Assembly (NCBI RefSeq): GCF_014635865.1
Contig: NZ_BMDQ01000004.1
Span: forward strand, 1 to 64,000
Direction of reading: 5' to 3'
Source: Winogradskyella haliclonae
Lineage (GTDB): Bacteria; Bacteroidota; Bacteroidia; Flavobacteriales; Flavobacteriaceae
DNA: 64,000 nucleotides
A program made the translations under genes and the position numbers. Shown one piece after another: positions 20,668 to 29,362 of this stretch; positions within the stretch are counted from its first letter, which is position 1; each line of letters starts with the position of its first letter. Under the pieces are notes generated by a model. The model did no database searches. It worked only from the letters and a program-made list of their open reading frames with translations, and was not told where the DNA came from.

Positions 20668-20675
20668 CAAATCTA
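20668..20675 (-). promoter_or_regulatory. Promoter -7 box (TAGATTTG) of the XRE-DUF4870 gene
   Basis: Exact TAnnTTTG on the minus strand, 21 nt before the ATG. Confidence 0.45.
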
Positions 20676-20762
20676 TGATGCTATTTCTGTTTTTCTCACG
20701 CCATTTATGTGTCACCTATCTGTCATGTATAAGTAATACAGGTAGTTCTACAATCATAGTAG

Positions 20763-22175
20763 TTAATTTAACCCTACTTGACCTTTTACAGAATCAAAGA
20801 GTCTTTTAGAGTCAAAGCCCACTCCGTCTTTAAAAACTATCTCCATATTTCTAATATTTTTAATATCGAAATTTAAGTCTCCATTGATTAGAATTATATC
20901 AGCTTGTTTACCAACTTCTAAGGTTCCTAAAAGCTTTTCTTGCTCTAAGAATATTGCACCATTAAGCGTGCAAATTTTAATAGCTTCTTCTACGGTAAAT
21001 CCTGCTTCTACTAAAATCTCTACTGTACGCTGATTTGCATAACCAGCAACGGTGCGTCCTGCTCCTGTTGGGTCAGTTCCCGCTACTAAAAAACCACCTT
21101 TGTCATAAAAACGCTTAACCCAAGTTAAATTTTTATTGAATCTAGCTAAACTTGCTGCATCTCGTCCTTGAGCTCTTTTATAGTCCTCTTTTATACGTTC
21201 TTGAATCTGAGGTGCCAATGCATCTAAACCATTGCCAGGAACAATTTCTCTATCTGTATAAGGTTCAAAAACATTTGGTGTTGTTGTAATTACTGTTTTG
21301 TTTTTAATAAGTAAATCAATGAGATTATTTATAGTCTCACCATCCACAGGCTCATTCGTAAGACCTTGTCTAGCCTCAAATGGATCACATATATTTTCTT
21401 CCTTATTCTTTACAAAATCACTTGCAGCCATAAAACCATGCTCTAAATTGTCAATACCAATATTTGAAGCTTCCTCATAAGTTAAGGAACATAAATGCCC
21501 TGTAACTTTAAGACCTCTTTTATGGGCTTCTTCTACGCATATCTTTAAATCTTCTTTAGTAATGTTATTATATACTTTAAATGAGGTCACGCCTTTATCT
21601 GCCCAATAATTGACAATTTTTGAGACTTCTCCAGGGCTATCTATAAATCCTAATTCTGGCACTTTTGGCCCTTCGCGCTCTATAAAAGGTCCAGTTACAT
21701 GCATTTTAGGTCCTGTCATTCTGCCTTCGTTAATCCATTTTTTGACATTTAAATCTGTTTGAGGCTGAATACTTCCTCCCGTTCTCATAGATGTAACACC
21801 ACCAGCTAAATACAATCTTGGAAAAGTAAATGTCATTTGACCAACACTAAACCAATTTTCGAAAGGTTTTGTATAAAACATATGCTCATGTAACATTACC
21901 AATCCCGGAATTATAGTTTTCCCTGTTCCATCTATGGTGGTAGTACCATTAGGGATTTCTAAATCATTTCCAATGGCTTTAATTTTTCCATTGGAAATTA
22001 TTATAGTTTGGTTTGTCTTTGAAGCACTCCCTGTACCATCAATGACAGTCACATCAGTAATAGCATATTCAGTATCATCAACAGTTATAAATCGTTTCAC
22101 CTGAGATGAGAATTCTTGGGCATAGATTTTAAAAACGAATAAGACAATAATAGCTATGGATATTTTTTTCTTCAT
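20763..22175 (-). CDS. Exported amidohydrolase family protein
   Basis: 470 residues with an N-terminal signal peptide (ISIAIIVLFVFKIYAQ), so it acts outside the cytoplasm. The amidohydrolase superfamily fold is evident: TDVTVIDGTG at the start of the beta sandwich, the metal-binding HxH in GLVMLHEHMF, further metal histidines in TGHLCS and LEHGFMA, and the catalytic aspartate in AGTDPTG. The C-terminus has LGTLEVGKQADIILINGD. The closest general class is imidazolonepropionase-like or Xaa-Pro dipeptidase-like amidohydrolases. The substrate, possibly a peptide or cyclic amide, cannot be told from sequence. Confidence 0.88.
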   Translation of the reverse strand: MKKKISIAIIVLFVFKIYAQEFSSQVKRFITVDDTEYAITDVTVIDGTGSASKTNQTIIISNGKIKAIGNDLEIPNGTTTIDGTGKTIIPGLVMLHEHMFYTKPFENWFSVGQMTFTFPRLYLAGGVTSMRTGGSIQPQTDLNVKKWINEGRMTGPKMHVTGPFIEREGPKVPELGFIDSPGEVSKIVNYWADKGVTSFKVYNNITKEDLKICVEEAHKRGLKVTGHLCSLTYEEASNIGIDNLEHGFMAASDFVKNKEENICDPFEARQGLTNEPVDGETINNLIDLLIKNKTVITTTPNVFEPYTDREIVPGNGLDALAPQIQERIKEDYKRAQGRDAASLARFNKNLTWVKRFYDKGGFLVAGTDPTGAGRTVAGYANQRTVEILVEAGFTVEEAIKICTLNGAIFLEQEKLLGTLEVGKQADIILINGDLNFDIKNIRNMEIVFKDGVGFDSKRLFDSVKGQVGLN

Positions 22176-22334
22176 TTTTAATTATGGTTTAGTCTAAAAA
22201 AACGCTTATGTTAATCCTAATCTTTAGAAAAGACAAAATCCCGCAGAAGCGAGATTTTGAATTTACATTAATTAATATATATAGAAAAATTCTATCGATA
22301 TTCTTTTCAATATTTGAGAGCTTACTTAACTATT

Positions 22335-23996
22335 CTAGTAAGAATCATCATGGACACTGGCAATAGCTCTTCCAGAAGGCTCGTTCATGTTTTTAAAAGC
22401 TTCATCCCACTCTAAAGCAGTTGCTGTACTACAAGCTACACTTGCCTCTTGAGGCACGCTATGCGCTGCAGTATCACTTGGAAAGTGCTCTTCAAAAATT
22501 GAGCGATAATAAAATTCTTCTTTGTTTAGAGGTGTATTGATTGGAAATCTAAACTTAGCATTTGCTAATTGCTCATCTGTCACTTCTTTTTCAACAATGT
22601 CTTTTAGTGTATCTATCCAACTATATCCCACACCATCACTAAATTGTTCTTTCTGTCTCCAAGCTACGCTCTCTGGTAACATATCTTCAAAGGCTTTACG
22701 AATAACCCACTTCTCCATACGCTCACCGTTAATCATTTTATCCTTTGGATTGATACGCATCGCAACATCAATAAATTCTTTGTCTAAAAATGGAACACGA
22801 CCTTCAATACCCCAAGCCATTAAACTCTTATTTGCACGTAAACAATCGTACATGTGTAACTTATCTAATTTACGCACTGTTTCTTCATGAAACTCTTGGG
22901 CACTTGGTGCTTTGTGGAAATACAAATAGCCTCCAAAAATTTCATCTGCACCTTCACCAGACAACACCATTTTAATACCCATAGACTTAATAACACGAGC
23001 CATTAAATACATCGGTGTCGACGAACGAATTGTTGTAATATCATAAGTTTCTATATTATAAATTACATCCTTAATTGCATCTAATCCTTCTTGAATCGTA
23101 AACTTAATTTCGTGGTGTACTGTACCGATATGATCTGCTACTTTTTGTGCTGCAGCTAAATCTGGTGAACCTTCTAATCCTACAGAAAAACTGTGTAGTT
23201 GTGGCCACCATGCTTTTTCCTTATCATCTGCTTCGATACGTCTTTCAGAGTATTTTTTTGCAATAGCAGAGGTTACTGAAGAATCTAATCCTCCCGATAA
23301 TAAAACACCATAAGGCACATCACTCATTAATTGTCTATGCACAGCGTCTTCAAGGGCTTGGCGCACTTCTGCAATACTTGTTTCATTATCTTTTACAGCT
23401 TCATACGCTTCCCAATCGCGCTTGTACCATTCCACCAATTTACCATCTTTACTACTCATGTAATGACCTGGAGGAAACAACTCAATTTTAGAGCAAACGC
23501 CTTCTAAAGCTTTTAGCTCTGATGCCACGTAAAATGTCCCTTCTTTATCCCAGCCCATATATAGTGGAATAATACCCATATGGTCACGTGCTATAAAGTA
23601 TTCGTCTTTTTCTGCATCATAAATGGCAAAGCCAAAAATACCATTCATATCATCAACAAAATCATGACCTTTCTCTTGATATAATGCTAAAATAACTTCG
23701 CAATCACTTTCAGTCTGAAAGTCGTAATCAGGAAATTTAGAACGCAACTCTCTATGGTTGTAGATTTCACCATTTGCAGCTAAAATCAACTTTTTATCAG
23801 CACTAAATAAGGGTTGTTTTCCTGAAGCTGGATCAACAATCGCTAAACGCTCATGCGCCATAATTACTTTATCATCACTATAAATACCGCTCCAATCTGG
23901 ACCACGATGCCTTATATTTTTAGACATTTCTAAAACTTGTGGTCTTAGAGTTTCTGATTTTTGCTTTATATCAAACGCACATACAATACCGCACAT
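22335..23996 (-). CDS. asnB: Asparagine synthase B (glutamine-hydrolysing)
   Basis: ATP-dependent amidation of aspartate using glutamine. 553 residues, the normal AsnB length. The class II glutamine amidotransferase nucleophile is Cys2 (MCGIVCAFD), with RHRGPD and the NGEIYNHREL loop. The synthetase domain has the PP-loop LLSGGLDSSVTSAIAKK and SGEGADEIFGGY. Read from 23996 it is a single intact frame. A near-consensus CATATTTG box lies about 30 bp upstream. It is divergent from the DUF2911 gene across a 238-bp A+T-rich gap in which I see nothing else. Confidence 0.97.
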   Translation of the reverse strand: MCGIVCAFDIKQKSETLRPQVLEMSKNIRHRGPDWSGIYSDDKVIMAHERLAIVDPASGKQPLFSADKKLILAANGEIYNHRELRSKFPDYDFQTESDCEVILALYQEKGHDFVDDMNGIFGFAIYDAEKDEYFIARDHMGIIPLYMGWDKEGTFYVASELKALEGVCSKIELFPPGHYMSSKDGKLVEWYKRDWEAYEAVKDNETSIAEVRQALEDAVHRQLMSDVPYGVLLSGGLDSSVTSAIAKKYSERRIEADDKEKAWWPQLHSFSVGLEGSPDLAAAQKVADHIGTVHHEIKFTIQEGLDAIKDVIYNIETYDITTIRSSTPMYLMARVIKSMGIKMVLSGEGADEIFGGYLYFHKAPSAQEFHEETVRKLDKLHMYDCLRANKSLMAWGIEGRVPFLDKEFIDVAMRINPKDKMINGERMEKWVIRKAFEDMLPESVAWRQKEQFSDGVGYSWIDTLKDIVEKEVTDEQLANAKFRFPINTPLNKEEFYYRSIFEEHFPSDTAAHSVPQEASVACSTATALEWDEAFKNMNEPSGRAIASVHDDSY

Positions 23997-24234
23997 AATG
24001 TTTACTTTTTTATATTATTATGAAGCAAATATGAAATTAAACTTTCAATTATTAAACATTAAAACAATTATTGATTTCAATATGTAATTTTTAATTAATT
24101 AATTCAATAAATTTAAAACTTAACTTAATCGATTTCACACTATTTGCTATCAATCTGTAAATTTTAATAATTCTTTACGACAGAAGCCTTCAATTACTAA
24201 CTAATTTTAAACCATAAAACTCAATAATTCACTT

Positions 24235-24774
24235 ATGAAAAATTTTAGACTACTTACAACTGTTGCTTTTGCTTTTTTGATGTTAGTATCATTTAATGCT
24301 GAAGCTCAAAAATTTAGAGGCTTAGACAAAAGCCCTATGGACGCAGCATCAATAGGACGTGGAAACAAACAATTAGCTAAAGTTTATTACAGTAGACCTC
24401 AACTTAAAGGAAGAACTGTTGGTAAAGACTTAGCACCACATGGAAAAGTTTGGAGAACTGGAGCAAACGAAGCTACTCAACTAATATTGAATGTTGACAT
24501 GAATCTAAACGGAACAAAGATTAAAGCGGGGACATACTCTTTATTTACTATTCCAGGTGAAAAAGAATGGGAAGTTATTGTCAGTTCTGACCTTAATAAT
24601 TGGGGTGCTTCTGGTTATAGGAAAGATAATACAGTTGCTAGTATTAAAGTACCTGTAACTATGGGAGACGAATCTTTAGAAGCATTTTCTATGGCATTTG
24701 CACCATCTGATGATGGCGTACATCTACATATGGGCTGGGATAAGGTAAGAGTTGCTGTACCTTTTACAAAATAA
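24235..24774 (+). CDS. Secreted DUF2911 family protein
   Basis: 179 residues with a signal peptide (VAFAFLMLVSFNAEAQ). DUF2911 spans the mature protein: KVYYSRPQLKGRTV, LAPHGKVWRTGANEATQL, GTYSLFTIPGEKEWEVI and the C-terminal MGWDKVRVAVPF. The family is widespread in Bacteroidetes as secreted/periplasmic proteins of unknown role. It ends at the strong palindromic terminator shared with queE. Confidence 0.93.
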   Translation: MKNFRLLTTVAFAFLMLVSFNAEAQKFRGLDKSPMDAASIGRGNKQLAKVYYSRPQLKGRTVGKDLAPHGKVWRTGANEATQLILNVDMNLNGTKIKAGTYSLFTIPGEKEWEVIVSSDLNNWGASGYRKDNTVASIKVPVTMGDESLEAFSMAFAPSDDGVHLHMGWDKVRVAVPFTK

Positions 24775-24790
24775 GAATCGCTTACTTATT

Positions 24791-24828
24791 AAATAAAAAA
24801 GCCTTGATTTCTCAAGGCTTTTTTATTT
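24791..24828. terminator. Bidirectional hairpin between DUF2911 gene and queE
   Basis: A 17-bp perfect stem (arms 24791-24807 and 24812-24828) with a 4-nt loop and A/T flanks. Its right arm overlaps the queE stop codon. Confidence 0.92.
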
Positions 24829-25459
24829 AAGGTATATTCAAATATTTATGGGTCTGTAAGCTGACTTTCCACTTCGGATTTGCCATTACATAATCTACAA
24901 TTTGAGGCATCATTTTATCTCGTTTAGACCATTCTGGCTGTAAGTACAAAATACAATCTTTATTGACTTGGACAGCTTGTTCCTCCGCGAATCTAAAATC
25001 ATCTTTATTATGGATGATACATTTTAGCTCATGGGCCTTGGCAAAAACTTCTTCTGTCGGTAATTTATTTTTCTTAGGTGATAAACAAATCCAATCCCAT
25101 TCACCACTTAATTTATAAGCACCTGAAGTTTCGATATGTGTCTGTACACCTTTGGCTTTTAATTGTGACGTTAAAGGATTCATGTCCCACATCAATGGTT
25201 CTCCACCAGTAACAACAATAGTGTTACTATACTTTACCGCATTCTCAACAATCTTTTCGGTTTCTGTTGGCGGATGCAATTCTGCTAACCAGCTTTCTTT
25301 TACATCACACCAATGACAGCCAACATCACAGCCTCCAATACGCACAAAATACGCAGCAGTTCCCTTATGATAACCTTCACCCTGAATCGTATAAAACTCT
25401 TCCATTAAAGGCAAAAGCAGTCCTTTATCTATCAATTCTTGTCGTTCTCGTCTTGTCAT
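24827..25459 (-). CDS. queE: 7-carboxy-7-deazaguanine synthase
   Basis: Radical SAM enzyme converting 6-carboxytetrahydropterin to 7-carboxy-7-deazaguanine in queuosine/preQ0 synthesis. 210 residues. The cluster motif is CDVGCHWC (C44, C48, C51), with MEEFYTIQGEGYHKG upstream and VVTGGEPLMW for SAM binding. A TTG at 25468 could extend the frame by three residues. However, that TTG is the TTTG of an exact promoter box (25466-25473), so the ATG at 25459 is preferred and the leader would be very short. folE at 7450 supplies an early step of the same deazaguanine pathway. Confidence 0.96.
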   Translation of the reverse strand: MTRRERQELIDKGLLLPLMEEFYTIQGEGYHKGTAAYFVRIGGCDVGCHWCDVKESWLAELHPPTETEKIVENAVKYSNTIVVTGGEPLMWDMNPLTSQLKAKGVQTHIETSGAYKLSGEWDWICLSPKKNKLPTEEVFAKAHELKCIIHNKDDFRFAEEQAVQVNKDCILYLQPEWSKRDKMMPQIVDYVMANPKWKVSLQTHKYLNIP

Positions 25460-25465
25460 AGCTGG

Positions 25466-25473
25466 CAAAGATA
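25466..25473 (-). promoter_or_regulatory. queE promoter -7 box (TATCTTTG)
   Basis: Exact TAnnTTTG on the minus strand, 6 nt before the queE ATG, predicting a leaderless or nearly leaderless mRNA. Confidence 0.5.
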
Positions 25474-25509
25474 ATTTAAAAGTTGGAAGTTACAGCTCAA
25501 CTTAATAAG

Positions 25510-25956
25510 TTACTTCGCCGCAATGACATCAATCTCTATACTTGCACCACCAGCTAATCCTGCAGCAGCAAAAGTTGTTCGGGCTGGTTTTTTTGTAAAG
25601 TATTGCGTATAAACCGAGTTGAAGGCTTTAAAGTCATTAATATCGCGCAAAATAACAGTGCATTTCACCACATTATCTAATGATAAATTATGATGCTTTA
25701 AAACATCTTCAATATTTTTTATTACTTGTCTAGTTTCAGCTTCAATACCGCCTTCAACTAAATTTCCAGCTTTATGATCTTTACCTATTTGCCCCGTTAA
25801 AAACAACAAATTATCAGTTTCTACTGCATCACTAAAAGGCACATTGGCTCGACTAGGTTCATGCGATTTATGAAATTTAATTTCTGAGGTAGAATTAGTA
25901 CAAGACAGAAATGCAAAACTTAAAAAAAGACAGAAAATTAAAAGATACTTTGTCAT
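25510..25956 (-). CDS. RidA family protein with lipoprotein signal
   Basis: 148 residues. Most RidA/YjgF proteins are cytosolic enamine/imine deaminases, but this one has a lipoprotein signal peptide with lipobox LSFAFLSC (C19). The RidA domain follows (about 25-148): LLFLTGQIG, IEDVLKHHNLSLDNVVKCTV and PARTTFAAAGLAGGASIEIDV. The substrate-binding arginine (R126) is conserved, so it may be active in the periplasm or at the outer membrane. It is divergent from the HerA-like ATPase across about 57 bp. Confidence 0.9.
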   Translation of the reverse strand: MTKYLLIFCLFLSFAFLSCTNSTSEIKFHKSHEPSRANVPFSDAVETDNLLFLTGQIGKDHKAGNLVEGGIEAETRQVIKNIEDVLKHHNLSLDNVVKCTVILRDINDFKAFNSVYTQYFTKKPARTTFAAAGLAGGASIEIDVIAAK

Positions 25957-26013
25957 AATATTGATTTTTATTCTTGACTAAAATTACACTATTTTTATAC
26001 AAATTTTGATGAG

Positions 26014-27549
26014 ATGAAGAATAAAGAGGCTTTCTTTAAACATATAACAGAAGGAAACACTTTTAAAGGCGATTCTATAACCCTTGGAGCCGCAATGTTA
26101 GAAGGCAAAACCATTACAGATGCTTACGTTAAAGTACCTTTAAAGACAATGAACCGACATGGTTTAATTGCTGGTGCTACTGGTACAGGAAAAACAAAAA
26201 CACTACAAGTTTTAGCAGAAAATTTATCTGAAAAAGGCATACCAGTTTTACTGATGGATATCAAAGGTGATTTAAGTGGATTAGCCCAGCCTAGTCCTGG
26301 ACATCCTAAAATTGATGAACGTCACCAAAAAATAGGTCTGCCATTTGATGCCAAAGCGTTTCCAGTAGAAATCATGACGCTATCTGAGCAGGATGGTGTT
26401 CGATTAAGAGCTACTATTAGTGAATTTGGCCCTGTACTTATCTCGAGAATTTTAGATGTTACCGAAACGCAAGCGGGTATTATTTCTGTAATCTTTAAAT
26501 ATTGTGATGACAATCAATTACCACTTTTAGATATTAAGGATTTTAAAAAAATACTTCATTATGCTACAGGAGATGGTAAAAAAGAATTTGAAGAAGCCTA
26601 CGGTCGAATTTCTACTGCGTCTACTGGTGCTATTTTAAGAAAGTTAATTGAAATTGAGCAACAAGGTGGCGATTTGTTCTTTGGCGAAACCTCTTTTGAG
26701 ACTCAGGATTTGTTACGCATAGATGAGAATGGTAGAGGATACATCAATATCATTAGATTAACGGACATACAAGACAAGCCAAAATTATTTTCAACTTTTA
26801 TGTTGAGTTTATTGGCCGAAATATATTCGACATTTCCAGAACAAGGCGATAGTGGAAGACCAGAGTTAATTCTATTTATTGATGAGGCGCATCTCATTTT
26901 TAATGAAGCTTCTGATGCACTTCTAAGTCAAATAGAAAGCATTGTAAAACTAATTCGTAGTAAAGGTGTTGGCTTATATTTTGTAACTCAAAACCCTACA
27001 GATGTTCCAGAAGAAGTTCTTGGTCAGCTTGGACTCAAAGTTCAGCATGCATTAAGAGCGTTTACTGCAAAAGATAGAAAAGCTATAAAACTCACCGCAC
27101 AAAACTATCCAGACACGGCCTATTATGATACTGCAGAGGTATTAACCTCTTTGGGTATTGGTGAAGCCTTAGTTTCTGCACTAGATGAAAAAGGAAAACC
27201 TACGCCATTAGCAGCCACTATGATGCGTGCACCTATGAGTCGTATGGATATTTTAACGAAGTCTGAGCTTAGTAAATTATTATCTGATTCTCAGTTAGCA
27301 AAAAAATATAATAAAGAAATTGACCGCGAAAGTGCTTATGAGATGCTTAATGAAAAAATTAAGCAAGCCGAAGCTGAAGAAGCAAAAGCAAAGGCTGCGG
27401 AAGAAAAAGAAAAACTCAAAAAAGCAGAATCAAAACGTAAAACATCTACCAGACGAAGAAGCTCTAGACAAAATCCATTATTAAAGGTTCTTACGAGTCC
27501 AACAGTAATCCGAAGCGTGCTTGGTATTTTGACTAAAATGATTCGCTAA
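26014..27549 (+). CDS. HerA-like ATPase (DUF853 family)
   Basis: 511 residues. The Walker A is GATGTGKT at 54-61 and the Walker B is ELILFIDEAH, with the downstream sensor FVTQNPTDVPEEV. This matches the DUF853/YjgR branch of HerA/FtsK-like ATPases, which use ATP to move DNA or a protein partner; the in vivo role is not settled. Near the C-terminus is a charged, Lys/Glu/Ala-rich segment (about 445-490) and a basic end (KSKRKTSTRRRSSRQ-like). No NurA nuclease gene, the usual partner of archaeal HerA, is adjacent. It heads a plus-strand run of closely spaced genes. Confidence 0.92.
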   Translation: MKNKEAFFKHITEGNTFKGDSITLGAAMLEGKTITDAYVKVPLKTMNRHGLIAGATGTGKTKTLQVLAENLSEKGIPVLLMDIKGDLSGLAQPSPGHPKIDERHQKIGLPFDAKAFPVEIMTLSEQDGVRLRATISEFGPVLISRILDVTETQAGIISVIFKYCDDNQLPLLDIKDFKKILHYATGDGKKEFEEAYGRISTASTGAILRKLIEIEQQGGDLFFGETSFETQDLLRIDENGRGYINIIRLTDIQDKPKLFSTFMLSLLAEIYSTFPEQGDSGRPELILFIDEAHLIFNEASDALLSQIESIVKLIRSKGVGLYFVTQNPTDVPEEVLGQLGLKVQHALRAFTAKDRKAIKLTAQNYPDTAYYDTAEVLTSLGIGEALVSALDEKGKPTPLAATMMRAPMSRMDILTKSELSKLLSDSQLAKKYNKEIDRESAYEMLNEKIKQAEAEEAKAKAAEEKEKLKKAESKRKTSTRRRSSRQNPLLKVLTSPTVIRSVLGILTKMIR

Positions 27550-27575
27550 TTTTATTACCATCAATTATACATTAA

Positions 27576-28133
27576 ATGAAAAATTACATTGCTCCAATTT
27601 TAATCTTACTTGTTCTTGTATCAAGCTGTAAAAAAGAAGACAAAATCAATCCGTTTGCTGTGTCTAAGCATCAAGTAGGTTTTTTAAATGATTCTACTCA
27701 AGTAAAAGACATAAAGGTACTTTTTGCCAACGATTCTATTGTCAATTTTAAAGAAGATGACAGTTTTGCTGGCGGCATAAATACTATTGATATTTATGAA
27801 AAAGGTGGCAATCAATTATTAAGTATTTCACCTACAGAAGCATTAGATTCCACAGCGACAATTAGTTCAATTAGACTTCTAGACCCAAGATACATTACAG
27901 ATAAAAACATATCTAGTATTAGTACTTTTAAAGACATTAACGATAATTATAAGATTTCTAAAATCTCAAACCTCATTAACTCTGTTGTTGTTAAGGTTAA
28001 TGAACTTGATGCTACTTTTACTATTGATAAAAAGGAGTTACCAACAAATATGCGTTTTGATATGGCTATGAAAATTGACCCTATCCAAATTCCTGATGAC
28101 GCTAAGGTGAAGTTTTTCATCGTTCATTTTTAG
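27576..28133 (+). CDS. Lipoprotein of unknown function (185 aa)
   Basis: The N-terminus is a lipoprotein signal with lipobox LVLVSSC (C18). The mature part is beta-rich and contains KHQVGFLNDSTQVKDI near residue 32 and an acidic FKEDDSFAGGINTIDIYEKGG region. I do not recognise a family. It begins 26 bp after the HerA-like gene and ends 10 bp before the cupin gene, so cotranscription is likely. Confidence 0.75.
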   Translation: MKNYIAPILILLVLVSSCKKEDKINPFAVSKHQVGFLNDSTQVKDIKVLFANDSIVNFKEDDSFAGGINTIDIYEKGGNQLLSISPTEALDSTATISSIRLLDPRYITDKNISSISTFKDINDNYKISKISNLINSVVVKVNELDATFTIDKKELPTNMRFDMAMKIDPIQIPDDAKVKFFIVHF

Positions 28134-28143
28134 TCTATAATTG

Positions 28144-28512
28144 ATGAGTAAAAAATATAAAATCCAGAATTCCCCTTTTGTTGTCCCAACGACTGATGGC
28201 AAAATTATAAAAGAACATTTTGGAAATGCCACAGATGGTAATTCTGAAATAAGCATTGCACATATGGTGGCGCCTCCAGGTTGGTCAGAGCCTTTTCAAA
28301 CCCCAGAATTTGATGAGTATACCTTTATTATAAAAGGTAAAAAGCAATTTATTATCGAAGGTGAAACTTTAGTTTTAGAAGCGGGACAATCTATTAAAGT
28401 GGAAAAGAATACAAGATTACAATACTCTAATCCGTTTTCAGAAGCTTGTGAATATATTGCCATTTGCTTACCAGCTTTTTCGATAGATGCTGTAAATAGA
28501 GAAGCTGAATAG
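28144..28512 (+). CDS. Cupin domain protein
   Basis: 122 residues with a single cupin_2 beta barrel: SIAHMVAPPGWSEPFQTPEF, FDEYTFIIKGKKQFII and LEAGQSIKVEKNTRLQYSN. Metal-ligand spacing is only partly canonical. The first motif has few histidines, so it may be a non-catalytic or sensing cupin. A TTG at 28141 directly precedes the ATG at 28144; the ATG is preferred. Its TAG is one base from the ATG of the alpha/beta hydrolase, implying translational coupling. Confidence 0.8.
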   Translation: MSKKYKIQNSPFVVPTTDGKIIKEHFGNATDGNSEISIAHMVAPPGWSEPFQTPEFDEYTFIIKGKKQFIIEGETLVLEAGQSIKVEKNTRLQYSNPFSEACEYIAICLPAFSIDAVNREAE

Positions 28513-28513
28513 T

Positions 28514-29341
28514 ATGAGTAGTTTTGTTATAAAATCTATCGGAAACGCTCTAAACACGGCTAGCTATATTTCCTCCAAATACGCTTCTGATAAAGCACTT
28601 AAACTCTTTGCTACTCCTAGAAAAGGCCGTTATAATGATGAACAATCTCAAATAGTCTCTTCAGCAGAAAAGCATGTTCTCTCATATAACAATCAAGATA
28701 TTGCAGTTTATAATTGGAAAGGTAAAGGACAAACAATATTACTATCCCATGGTTGGGAAAGCAATGCATCTCGATGGAGTTACATTCTAGACAATCTAAA
28801 AGCAAAAGATTATAATATTATTGCGTTAGACGCTCCTGCACATGGCAAATCTGGTAGCAAGCTATTCAACGCAATATTATATTCAGAATTTATAAATGTT
28901 GTGACTGAAGCATTTCAACCAGAAGTACTTATTGGACATTCAGTTGGTGGTATGGCTAGTGTTTTTTGTTTGCATAATCACGAGGTACAAAGCGTGAAAA
29001 AGCTCATTATTTTGGGAGCTCCAGCGCATTTTACTGGTGTTTTTCATAGGTATAAACAGATGATGGGTTATAACAGAAGAATATCTAATGGTTTGGACAG
29101 TATTGTTTTAGAACGATTTGGAAAAACTGTAGATTATTTCTCAGCTGCTAATTTTACAAAAGACTTTAGTGCAAAAGGTCTGATCATTCATGACAAGAAA
29201 GATAAAATTATACCTTATGAGGATGCTTTACTATTTGCCAACCGTTATAAAAATGCCGAATTGATAACGACTGAAGGTTTTGGTCACGGCCTAAAAGACA
29301 AATCTATTACTCCAAAGATTATTGAGTTTATAAATGGGTAA
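28514..29341 (+). CDS. Alpha/beta hydrolase
   Basis: 275 residues without a signal peptide. The hydrolase fold shows ILLSHGWESNASRW (oxyanion-hole region), IALDAPAHGKS, the nucleophile elbow GHSVGG, an acid in LIIHDKKDKIIPYED and the catalytic histidine in GFGHGLKD. It is probably an esterase or peptidase-like hydrolase, substrate unknown. It starts one base after the cupin stop. The final stop lies about 20 bp before rluF, which has its own promoter box. Confidence 0.9.
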   Translation: MSSFVIKSIGNALNTASYISSKYASDKALKLFATPRKGRYNDEQSQIVSSAEKHVLSYNNQDIAVYNWKGKGQTILLSHGWESNASRWSYILDNLKAKDYNIIALDAPAHGKSGSKLFNAILYSEFINVVTEAFQPEVLIGHSVGGMASVFCLHNHEVQSVKKLIILGAPAHFTGVFHRYKQMMGYNRRISNGLDSIVLERFGKTVDYFSAANFTKDFSAKGLIIHDKKDKIIPYEDALLFANRYKNAELITTEGFGHGLKDKSITPKIIEFING

Positions 29342-29350
29342 TCTTTATCG

Positions 29351-29358
29351 TATTTTTG
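29351..29358 (+). promoter_or_regulatory. rluF promoter -7 box (TATTTTTG)
   Basis: Exact TAnnTTTG, 4 nt before the rluF ATG at 29363; a transcript from it would be leaderless. Confidence 0.45.
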
Positions 29359-29362
29359 TCCC

